Below, in pieces: positions 1 to 5,745 of a stretch of 8,742 nucleotides of DNA. The DNA is from Chitinophagaceae bacterium (GTDB lineage: Bacteria; Bacteroidota; Bacteroidia; Chitinophagales; Chitinophagaceae): assembly GCA_026785745.1 (NCBI GenBank), contig JAJAZO010000336.1:1-8742 (forward strand), in the 5' to 3' direction. Made by a program: the position numbers and the translations under genes. The notes beneath the pieces are model-generated. The model was not told the origin of the DNA. It ran no database searches and was given only the letters and a program-made list of their open reading frames with translations. How positions within the stretch are numbered: position 1 is the first letter of the stretch; every line of letters begins with the position of its first letter.

Positions 1-81
1 AAAATTGTTTTTTTGGAAAGCAATCCGTTGAAGGATCAAATGGGGGTGGTTTTTTTTTTAGGAAACCAATTAATTGTGTAA
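1..81 (+). CDS. C-terminal tail of an unidentified upstream gene (partial)
   Basis: The frame beginning at base 1 is open for 26 codons and stops at TAA 79-81. The peptide ends in a hydrophobic stretch, GVVFFLGNQLIV. I do not recognise the family. Two points support a real gene tail: the next gene's signal peptide begins just after it in the same frame, which would be a typical operon junction, and there is no promoter-like sequence between them. The evidence is weak because the fragment is short and another frame (3) is also open across this edge until about 89. The final hydrophobic strand could suit a beta-barrel protein, but that is a guess. Confidence 0.35.
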   Translation, partial: KIVFLESNPLKDQMGVVFFLGNQLIV

Positions 82-93
82 CATTGTAATTTC

Positions 94-765
94 ATTTTTT
101 GCACGAGGCCGCTTACCATAACATCTTTCTTTTTCCTGCTGACTATAACAGGTTTTGCGCAAAACCCCCGGTTCAGCCTCGCCACCGATGCCGGCATTCA
201 GCGAAATTTTAAAAAAGAACAACGATACTGGGCGGCGGGTCATACCACACAAGCCCAATTTCACATTACTCCTAAGAACGGTGTGTATGTATCCTTTGCC
301 TATTACAGCCCGGGTCGTTTTAATAAAAATATTACTGCCATTGCTAAATCGCAACAGACAACACCGCAGCAAATCAATTATACCAATACCAGTAAGATGA
401 GTCTTAAACACCTTTCTATTGGCTGGAAAAAATACTTAAAAGGCGCACCGGACATTGAAAAAGGCTGGAACATGTACACCAATGCCGGCTTGGGTTTATT
501 ACTTGGGCGGGTGGAAAATAGTCATTCAGTGGGTATTGATACAGCATTGTATGCTGTTCCTGTACTTAGCGGCAGGGGTAATTTTAAACGGCTGACATTA
601 GACCTGGGCCTGGGATGGGAAGTTCCTGTTGGTGGTGATATGTATTTTTATACCGAAGGAAAAGTGTGGGTGCCCACTACCAATTATCCCAGCAAATATA
701 TTTTTGTAAACAGCAATGCTCCGTTGTTAGTTATGCTCAGTGGCGGTATCCGGATTATTTTCTGA
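94..765 (+). CDS. Exported outer-membrane beta-barrel-like protein, non-canonical start
   Basis: The frame is open from after the TAA at 79-81 to TGA 763-765. Its first codons give a convincing signal peptide: a short basic start, then a hydrophobic core (SFFFLLTIT), then GFA|QN as a probable signal peptidase I site near codon 23. The mature part of about 200 residues alternates polar and hydrophobic/aromatic residues with many glycines (for example LTLDLGLGWEV) and ends IRIIF. A terminal phenylalanine is typical of outer-membrane barrels. The exact family is not recognised. No ATG, GTG or TTG occurs in frame between 82 and 283. I chose ATT 94 because it gives a full signal peptide 12 bases after the upstream stop. 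GTG 283 would remove the export signal and the first strands. Translation may depend on coupling to the upstream gene. Confidence 0.6.
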   Translation: MFCTRPLTITSFFFLLTITGFAQNPRFSLATDAGIQRNFKKEQRYWAAGHTTQAQFHITPKNGVYVSFAYYSPGRFNKNITAIAKSQQTTPQQINYTNTSKMSLKHLSIGWKKYLKGAPDIEKGWNMYTNAGLGLLLGRVENSHSVGIDTALYAVPVLSGRGNFKRLTLDLGLGWEVPVGGDMYFYTEGKVWVPTTNYPSKYIFVNSNAPLLVMLSGGIRIIF

Positions 766-773
766 TACAACCC

Positions 774-1310
774 TTATTTTATTTTTATATCAAACCTTCC
801 TTCTGTAATACTTTTAATTGTAGGAGGAGTGTTACTGCTCACGGCTTCAAACTGGAAAGTGCCGGATACAATCAAATTAACCACATCCAATTTTGTAATA
901 GTTACGGAGCCGGTATAGTCAGCCGTGGTCATCCATTCTTCCACCGGGTTCAGTCTGTTTTTAAAATATAAAGCATAAGATTTACTGCCGGCTCTTGATG
1001 TAGTTGTATTGAGCTGGTAAGTACCCGGGCCGGTTACGTTTGCAAGTAGTATTTCAAATGAAGTTTCGTTAGGTGAAGAAGAAAAATTGCGGGCATTAAT
1101 CAGCAGGATACCGGTGGCACTGTTGAACGTGGCATCCAGCAGGTTATCGGCAGGAAAAGGACCAAAGCCCTGTGGTGCCCATAATTGCCCATTCACTTTT
1201 GCACCAAATGTATTAGCACCGGTTTGTGTGGCAGAAGGCAGTTCACTTACTTCCTTTTTGCAGGAAGCCAATAGTAGTACTGAAAAACAGGCGATGATAA
1301 TTCTGGTCAT
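774..1310 (-). CDS. Lipoprotein resembling the DUF6252 family
   Basis: This 178-residue protein begins with a lipoprotein signal peptide. A hydrophobic segment (residues 3-14) leads into the lipobox L14-A15-S16-C17, followed by KKE, so C17 should be lipidated. The mature domain starts TFGAKVNGQLW (residues 34-44). It has several predicted beta strands, a GTYQL segment (96-100) and a C-terminal ITEGRFDIKI (168-177). The strand pattern and this ending resemble Bacteroidota DUF6252 lipoproteins of unknown function; that assignment is from memory of the family. The ATG at 1308-1310 was chosen because it puts the lipobox at normal depth; the frame is open further upstream to 1439, but that extension has no export logic. 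The gene converges with the barrel-like gene, with only 8 bases between their stops, and a -7 element lies 20 bases before the start. Confidence 0.8.
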   Translation of the reverse strand: MTRIIIACFSVLLLASCKKEVSELPSATQTGANTFGAKVNGQLWAPQGFGPFPADNLLDATFNSATGILLINARNFSSSPNETSFEILLANVTGPGTYQLNTTTSRAGSKSYALYFKNRLNPVEEWMTTADYTGSVTITKLDVVNLIVSGTFQFEAVSSNTPPTIKSITEGRFDIKIK

Positions 1311-1330
1311 AACTAAGGATGGTCTTATAA

Positions 1331-1338
1331 CAAAGATA
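1331..1338 (-). promoter_or_regulatory. -7 promoter element for the lipoprotein gene
   Basis: On the minus strand this reads TATCTTTG, a perfect match to the Bacteroidota -7 consensus TAnnTTTG, and it ends 20 bases before the ATG. The best -33 candidate is a TTG 17 bases further upstream, which is slightly short of the usual spacing of about 19. Confidence 0.55.
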
Positions 1339-1418
1339 GAAATGAAACGCAAAAACAAGGCCACAATAAATTTAAATGAAGGGTTTCTTTTGGGCCAAGG
1401 TGTTAAAGTAGTAGTAAG

Positions 1419-1426
1419 TATCTTAG
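1419..1426 (+). promoter_or_regulatory. Weak -7-like element before the dipeptide epimerase
   Basis: TATCTTAG matches TAnnTTTG at 5 of the 6 fixed positions and lies 21 bases before the ATG, a position similar to the clear elements elsewhere in the window. The nearest TTTTG upstream (1388-1392) is 26 bases away, too far for a standard -33 element, so this is tentative. Confidence 0.3.
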
Positions 1427-1447
1427 TGCCTTGATACATCTACACTT

Positions 1448-2563
1448 ATGAGCAATAGCCTTACCATCCGGCAGGTAGAATTATACAAGCTTTCTATTCC
1501 GCTGATAGAGCCTTTTACCACTTCCCTCGGCACCGATTACTCAGCAGAAAATGTATTGGTAAAAATAATTACTGCCGAAGGCATTATCGGTTTTGGGGAA
1601 TGTAGTCCTTATATGCCCATTAACGGGGAAAGCCAGGACACTTGTTTTATAGTAGGGCAATATTTTGCAAAAGCACTAAAGGGAAAAGACCCGTTGCAGA
1701 TTGAAGAATGCATTAAACTGATGGATACTATTATTTATGGTAACAGCAGTATCAAGAGTGCATTTGATATTGCGTTGTATGATATTGCTTCGCAAAATGC
1801 CGGGTTACCATTGTATAAATTTATCGGCGGAGAAAATAATAAAACCATCATCACTGATTATACCGTTAGTATTGGCGAACCGCAACAGATGGCAGCCGAT
1901 GCTGTAAAAATAAAAGCCGCAGGCTACCCGGCTATAAAAGTAAAGCTGGGCAAAAATGGAAAGACAGATGTACTCCGAATAAAAGCTATCCGTGAAGCAG
2001 TAGGTAATGAAATTCCATTGCGTATTGATGCTAACCAGGGCTGGGCGGTGGATGAAGCAATTGAAACATTACAGGCATTAGCCGTATATGATATTCAGCA
2101 TTGCGAAGAACCGATTGCCCGTTGGAATTTTATGCGGTTGCCGGATATAAAGAAAGCCAGCCCCATTCCTATTATGGCGGATGAAAGTTGTGGTGATGAA
2201 CATGATGCAGAACGATTGATACAACTAAAAGCCTGCGATTATTTTAATATCAAACTCGGAAAGTCGGGTGGTATTTTTAAAGCATTGAAAATGGCAAGGA
2301 TGGCCGAAGCCGCCAACATTCATTTACAAGTAGGTGCCATGCTTGAATCAAGACTCGCCATGACCGCTTTTGCCCATTACGCATTGTGCAGCCCCCTGAT
2401 TGTTCATTTTGATTTTGATACGGCCCTTATGTTTAAAGAAGACCCGGTAACAGGCGGTATTGTTTATGAAAAAAATGGGGTGGTGAAAGTACCGGAAGTG
2501 GTTGGATTGGGAGCAACGATTGATGAAGGATGGTTGGGGAAGATGGAGAAGGTGGTGATTTAA
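1448..2563 (+). CDS. Dipeptide epimerase (L-Ala-D/L-Glu epimerase type), enolase superfamily
   Basis: This complete 371-residue protein belongs to the mandelate racemase/muconate lactonizing subgroup of the enolase superfamily. An N-terminal capping domain (about 1-125) precedes the (beta/alpha)7-beta barrel. The general-base motif KVK has K164 and K166. The Mg2+ ligands are D194 (RIDANQGW), E220 (HCEEP) and D245 (ADES), and the opposite lysine is K269 (NIKLGKSGG). A DFD pair (D322, D324) near the C terminus matches the motif that holds the substrate amino group in L-Ala-D/L-Glu epimerases. This separates it from muconate or succinylbenzoate enzymes. The inferred role is cytoplasmic epimerisation of dipeptides such as L-Ala-D-Glu from recycled peptidoglycan. 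Exact dipeptide preference cannot be read off, because many Bacteroidota relatives prefer other dipeptides. No murein-peptide amidase or transporter is adjacent. Confidence 0.9.
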   Translation: MSNSLTIRQVELYKLSIPLIEPFTTSLGTDYSAENVLVKIITAEGIIGFGECSPYMPINGESQDTCFIVGQYFAKALKGKDPLQIEECIKLMDTIIYGNSSIKSAFDIALYDIASQNAGLPLYKFIGGENNKTIITDYTVSIGEPQQMAADAVKIKAAGYPAIKVKLGKNGKTDVLRIKAIREAVGNEIPLRIDANQGWAVDEAIETLQALAVYDIQHCEEPIARWNFMRLPDIKKASPIPIMADESCGDEHDAERLIQLKACDYFNIKLGKSGGIFKALKMARMAEAANIHLQVGAMLESRLAMTAFAHYALCSPLIVHFDFDTALMFKEDPVTGGIVYEKNGVVKVPEVVGLGATIDEGWLGKMEKVVI

Positions 2564-2622
2564 AAAGGAAGGAGGTTAAGCGGTTGCCTGAGCATAATTG
2601 TTTTCTTACTTAATCCTTTTTT
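2560..2622 (+). terminator. Imperfect inverted repeat over the epimerase stop codon
   Basis: AAAAAGGA (2562-2569) pairs with TCCTTTTT (2614-2621), and TTAAG (2576-2580) pairs with CTTAA (2609-2613). A 6-base asymmetric bulge separates the two stems, and a loop of about 28 bases closes them. The stem is AT-rich and ends in a T run, so it may be a weak transcription terminator, but the large loop makes it doubtful. Confidence 0.25.
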
Positions 2623-2790
2623 AAAACTACGATATCTGATACACTTACCAGAACCGGCTGAAAATATCTTATCTAGTCCAGAAATAAGTTGACTGCAAAT
2701 CAACCGTTTTATGTATTTAAAAACTCAAATCATTCAGAAGTATTGTATACAAAGCCCCGACATTGTCCCTTCCTATTCTTAAAAATATTT

Positions 2791-2814
2791 ATTGGAGGTA
2801 ATACCAATTTTTGG
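2791..2814 (+). promoter_or_regulatory. Possible ParD operator upstream of parDE
   Basis: Three short half-sites occur here: TTGG (2792-2795), CCAA (2804-2807) and TTGG (2811-2814). The first pair extends to ATTGG/CCAAT. A second small palindrome, GGTA-A-TACC (2797-2805), overlaps them. Ribbon-helix-helix antitoxins commonly repress their own operon through short palindromes near the start, so the position fits. The rest of the 274-base gap between the epimerase and parD is AT-rich, with no other gene and no perfect TAnnTTTG element. Confidence 0.3.
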
Positions 2815-2837
2815 GACTTTTAAAGAGCAAAAAAGCT

Positions 2838-3080
2838 ATGGCACGCAATACATCAATCTTATTAGGTGAATATTTTGAGAACTTCATTTCTACTAAAATC
2901 TCATCAGGTAAATACAATTCTGCAAGTAAGGTTATCAGAACTGCTTTAAGGTTATTATTAGAAGAAGAATTAAAAACAAAAAACCTCAATAAAGCTTTGC
3001 TTCAAGGCGAGAAAAGCGGAATGGCAAAAAACTTTGATCCGAAAGCGAATTTAAAAAAATTACATAGCAAGTTTTTATGA
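2838..3080 (+). CDS. parD: ParD-type ribbon-helix-helix antitoxin
   Basis: This 80-residue protein begins MARNTSILLGEYFENFI. The strand segment TSILLG (5-10) followed by two helices with GKYNSASKVIRTALRLL (24-40) is the characteristic ParD/CopG-like ribbon-helix-helix fold. It should dimerise, bind DNA and repress the operon. The charged C-terminal part (about 42-80, with NFDPKANLKKLH) is the region that wraps and neutralises ParE in characterised pairs. I chose ATG 2838 because the family starts at MARNTS; a TTG at 2811 would add nine unrelated residues. Its stop overlaps the start of parE as ATGA, so the two are translationally coupled. The gene stands alone with its toxin between housekeeping genes, as an acquired module would. 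Confidence 0.9.
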   Translation: MARNTSILLGEYFENFISTKISSGKYNSASKVIRTALRLLLEEELKTKNLNKALLQGEKSGMAKNFDPKANLKKLHSKFL

Positions 3081-3379
3081 AACTGCTTCCATTTGTTATC
3101 AGCAAAAAGGCTGTTTCTGACCTGGAAGAAATCTGGCTGTATGCAGTTGAAAAGTGGTCGGTAGAGCAAGCAGATCGTTATTACAATTTAATATTTGATG
3201 AAATCAACTACATCTGCAAGAATAGCAATGCCGGGAAATCAATGCAGCATCTGCGAAAAGGCTATCGGATTTCCAAAGTCAAAACGCATCTTAATTTTTA
3301 TAAAGTTTTAAATGATATGATTGAGATAATTAGAATTTTAGATGAGCGAATGGATATAGAAAATAGACTTAACGATTAA
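3077..3379 (+). CDS. parE: ParE/RelE-superfamily toxin
   Basis: This 100-residue protein has the ParE hallmarks. An N-terminal strand (VISKKAVSDL, 8-16) is followed by helical EEIWLYAVEKWSVEQADRYYN (17-37). The C-terminal beta sheet contains GYRISKVKTHLNFYKV (62-77) and ends MIEIIRILDERMDIENRL (81-98), the conserved closing strand and helix. Characterised ParE toxins poison DNA gyrase, whereas related RelE toxins cut mRNA. The RMDI ending and ParD pairing favour ParE, but the target is inferred. The length is full and no frame damage is seen, so it is probably active and needs ParD. It starts inside the parD stop codon. Confidence 0.9.
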   Translation: MKLLPFVISKKAVSDLEEIWLYAVEKWSVEQADRYYNLIFDEINYICKNSNAGKSMQHLRKGYRISKVKTHLNFYKVLNDMIEIIRILDERMDIENRLND

Positions 3380-3563
3380 GCAACAACACACAACCAAGTG
3401 TGGGGCAAAATTCGGGCAGATGCAATACTATTTCTGTACTCCGGCAAACCCGTTCGTTACCCTTCTTCTTCTTTTCGATCCATCAGCATCAATAAGCATC
3501 AATTGACTCCCAGCGCCATTGCAGGAAATTCATTTACTTTATGTTTTTCCTTTTCCTCACCTG

Positions 3564-3602
3564 CCTGTTGACAGGTTTGCACCCGATTAATCTTTACATT
3601 TG
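3564..3602 (+). promoter_or_regulatory. gmk promoter with adjoining palindrome
   Basis: TACATTTG (3595-3602) is a perfect Bacteroidota -7 element that ends 15 bases before the gmk ATG. A TTTG at 3576-3579 is a possible -33 element, although the 15-base spacing is short; a TTG at 3568-3570 gives 24. Immediately upstream lies the palindrome CCTGT-TG-ACAGG (3564-3575), which could be an operator. Between parE and this point (3380-3563) I see only a 9-base direct repeat, AGCATCAAT, at 3485 and 3495. Confidence 0.5.
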
Positions 3603-3617
3603 TTCACCTTAATTTTC

Positions 3618-4202
3618 ATGCTACCACAACAAAACAAACTCATCATCATCGCTGCCCCTTCCGGTGCGGGCAAAACATCGGTAACAAGGCACTTGCTGAA
3701 AGCCCTGCCCGGTCAACTGGCCTTTTCTATTTCCTGCGCCACCCGGCAGCCCCGCAATAATGAGAAAGACAAAGTAGATTACTACTTTATAACGGTCGCA
3801 GATTTTAAATACAAAATAGACCAACAGGAATTTGTAGAATGGGAAATGGTCTACGAAGGAAAATATTACGGCACCTTGAAAAGCGAAATGCAGCGCATCT
3901 GGCAACTGCACAAAGTTCCGCTGCTGGATGTGGATGTACAGGGTGGTATCAACATTCAGCAACAGTATCCGCATGATTCATTATCACTGTTCATTGAACC
4001 TCCCTCCATTGAAGAACTGGAACGCCGTCTGAAGGCCAGAGGAACCGAAACACCTGAATCATTACTGGCCCGGCTCAATAAAGCCGCTTACGAACTTTCT
4101 TTTAAGCAACAGTTTGACCACATTATTATAAACGATGAACTGGAAAGAGCCTGTGCGGAAGCGGAAAAGGTGGTGAAGGAATTTTTAAACCCCAACCCCT
4201 AA
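3618..4202 (+). CDS. gmk: Guanylate kinase
   Basis: This 194-residue enzyme transfers phosphate from ATP to GMP, giving GDP for nucleotide synthesis in the cytoplasm. The P-loop APSGAGKTS (residues 13-21) binds ATP. The GMP site is marked by SCATRQPR (39-46, with R43 and R46), EWEMVYEGKYYGT (74-86, with E74 and Y83/Y84) and LLDVDVQGG (102-110, with D104 and D106). The lid and adenine-contact region contains ERRLKARGTE (135-144), and R152 is a further conserved arginine. Its length is normal for the bacterial family. I chose ATG 3618 over a TTG at 3600 because the TTG start codon overlaps the probable -7 element. It appears to be monocistronic, with its own promoter upstream and a hairpin downstream. 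Confidence 0.96.
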   Translation: MLPQQNKLIIIAAPSGAGKTSVTRHLLKALPGQLAFSISCATRQPRNNEKDKVDYYFITVADFKYKIDQQEFVEWEMVYEGKYYGTLKSEMQRIWQLHKVPLLDVDVQGGINIQQQYPHDSLSLFIEPPSIEELERRLKARGTETPESLLARLNKAAYELSFKQQFDHIIINDELERACAEAEKVVKEFLNPNP

Positions 4203-4270
4203 AGGGGCCTTATCTTACTAAAGTGTAAAAAACATGGCTGGTTTTAAAAAGTTGGTCCATAAAAGAGCTC

Positions 4271-4295
4271 ACTACCTTAAAATTGGGTAGTTTTT
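4271..4295 (+). terminator. Hairpin plus T-run after gmk
   Basis: ACTACC (4271-4276) pairs with GGTAGT (4286-4291) around a 9-base loop, followed directly by T residues to 4295. This has the form of an intrinsic terminator for gmk, although it lies about 70 bases past the stop codon and the stem is short. Confidence 0.45.
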
Positions 4296-4350
4296 CCCTG
4301 ATAAAAAGCAGAATAGCTGTACTGGTGATTAGCAAGCCTTCGCCTTTAAG

Positions 4351-5625
4351 ATGTTGAGGGTTATCTTTGCCTGCATGATTCATTTCAATTCGATACTCTT
4401 CTTTATCATTACCCTTGCCCTCATGGGTTTCTTCGCCGGTATTGAAATGGCTTTTTACAGTGCCAATCGCCTGAGCATTGAAATAAAAAAGAAACAGGGT
4501 GGATCTTCCCTGCAAATATTGTCCGGTTTTGTAGAATCTCCAGCACAGTTTTTAGGAGCTACCTTAGTCGGTTTTAATATTTTCCTTGTGTTTCTTGGTT
4601 TGCAGATAAGTTCTGTAATGGCACCGGTATGGAAATACCTCAATGTAGGTTCTGATACTGTTCATATAGTAGTGGAAATTGCCAGTACCACTTTTGTGGT
4701 ACTGGTTTTTGCAGAATTTATTCCCCGGGCATTCTTCCGGGCAAGGAGTAATACTTATCTTACTAAGCTGGCTCATATCACTGATTTTTTTTACCAGATG
4801 TTTCATCCTATTGGTGCCGGACTTATTGATCTTTCACAGTGGATACTGAAGTATGTCTTTAATATCCGGCTGGATAAAAATAAAGAACCCATCAACCGCA
4901 GCGATCTGAAGCATCTTTTTCAGCAAACGGACAATGATGAACGACAGGAACGCAACACCCAACTGATGGAGAACGCACAGGAACTGCCCAAAATAAAAAT
5001 CAGGGAGTGCCTGGTGCCAAGAAAAGAGATTGTCGGTATAGAAAGCCGTTCCACCATGGAAGAAGTAAAGAAAAAATTTATAGATACCCATCTCAGTAAA
5101 CTAGTAGTGTTTGAAAACAATATTGATACTATTAAAGGCTACATCCACCAGCTGGATCTTTTTAAAAAACCGGCTTCTATTCAATCGGTCTTATTACCCA
5201 TACCGGCTGTTCCGGAAAGTATGAGTGCAACAGACCTCATCACTAAGCTTTCAAAAGAAAGAAAAAGCATTGCCTGGGTGGTGGATGAATTTGGCGGCAC
5301 CGCCGGTATCATCACTATGGAAGATGTGCTGGAAGAATTGTTTGGTGAAATACAGGATGAATACGACACCCAGGAGTTTGTAGAAAAACAGTTGTCAGAA
5401 AATGAATACATCTTTTCCGGGCGGCTGGAAATAGACTACCTGGAAGAAAAATATGGTTTTGACTTTGGCGATGATGAATCCGAAACCCTTTCCGGTTTCA
5501 TTATCAATTATCATGAAACCATCCCCCGGCAGAAAGAACGCATCATCATTGATGATTATGAATTTGACATTATGAATGTAAGCGATACGAGAATAGAAAT
5601 GGTGAAGATGAAAAAATTGAAATGA
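4351..5625 (+). CDS. CNNM (DUF21)/CBS/CorC_HlyC-domain membrane protein, 'hemolysin family'/GldE-like
   Basis: This 424-residue protein has the three-part layout of the CorC/HlyC family. The N-terminal CNNM domain has about four hydrophobic segments (roughly 13-35, 66-90, 105-125 and 146-170) and an AEFIPRAFFRA motif (121-131). A CBS pair follows (about 215-335), with the conserved VVDEFGGTAGIITMEDVLEELFGEI (310-334) in the second CBS domain. A CorC_HlyC domain (about 345-422) ends the protein, with SGRLEIDYLEEKYG. Relatives are proposed to move Mg2+ or other divalent ions, with CBS domains sensing adenine nucleotides. Bacteroidota also have a gliding-associated member, GldE, but no gldD or other gld gene is adjacent, so I do not assign that name. 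ATG 4351 and ATG 4375 are both possible starts; a TAG at 4330 limits anything longer. The 4375 start places the first membrane segment closer to the N terminus. Confidence 0.9.
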   Translation: MLRVIFACMIHFNSILFFIITLALMGFFAGIEMAFYSANRLSIEIKKKQGGSSLQILSGFVESPAQFLGATLVGFNIFLVFLGLQISSVMAPVWKYLNVGSDTVHIVVEIASTTFVVLVFAEFIPRAFFRARSNTYLTKLAHITDFFYQMFHPIGAGLIDLSQWILKYVFNIRLDKNKEPINRSDLKHLFQQTDNDERQERNTQLMENAQELPKIKIRECLVPRKEIVGIESRSTMEEVKKKFIDTHLSKLVVFENNIDTIKGYIHQLDLFKKPASIQSVLLPIPAVPESMSATDLITKLSKERKSIAWVVDEFGGTAGIITMEDVLEELFGEIQDEYDTQEFVEKQLSENEYIFSGRLEIDYLEEKYGFDFGDDESETLSGFIINYHETIPRQKERIIIDDYEFDIMNVSDTRIEMVKMKKLK

Positions 5626-5634
5626 GGGAAGCCA

Positions 5635-5662
5635 CGAGTTGCGAGTCGTGAGTTACGAGCCG
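5635..5662. repeat. 7-bp-period array, consensus YGAGTYR
   Basis: Four units follow without a gap: CGAGTTG (5635), CGAGTCG (5642), TGAGTTA (5649) and CGAGCCG (5656). The array lies in the gap between the CorC/HlyC-family gene and tatC, starting ten bases after the stop codon. Confidence 0.7.
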
Positions 5663-5679
5663 GTATCCATAGTATTACC

Positions 5680-5713
5680 GTTCACTATTCGCCATTGGCC
5701 TTCACCATTCCCC
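5680..5713. repeat. 7-bp-period array, consensus ATTCRCC
   Basis: The units are GTTCACT (5680), ATTCGCC (5687), ATTGGC (5694, one base short), CTTCACC (5700) and ATTCCCC (5707). This is a second array of different sequence but nearly the same period, directly before the tatC -7 element. Confidence 0.6.
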
Positions 5714-5724
5714 ACCTATCTTTG
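5695..5724 (+). promoter_or_regulatory. tatC promoter, -33 TTG and -7 TATCTTTG
   Basis: TTG (5695-5697), 19 bases, then TATCTTTG (5717-5724) matches the Bacteroidota -33/-7 promoter in both sequence and spacing. The -7 element ends 21 bases before the tatC ATG, which gives a short leader. This is the best complete promoter in the window. Its -33 half lies within the ATTCRCC heptamer array. Confidence 0.65.
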
Positions 5725-5745
5725 TCCCTTTCTTAAAATCTCCGG

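Noticed and set aside
70..411. Open frame on the minus strand opposite the barrel-like gene
   Set aside because: It lies antisense to a frame with a good signal peptide and barrel-like pattern; its own product has no recognisable domain.
766..773. Shared terminator between the convergent barrel-like and lipoprotein genes
   Set aside because: The gap is only 8 bases, and no stem with a T run could be found around it on either strand.
2793..2820. GGAGG followed by TTG 2811 as a Shine-Dalgarno and start for parD
   Set aside because: The family N terminus MARNTS begins at ATG 2838, and the GGAGG lies inside the candidate operator; the extra nine residues look non-coding.
3485..3503. Direct repeat AGCATCAAT, two copies 10 bases apart
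   Set aside because: Only two copies of nine bases, with no flanking structure or recognisable function.
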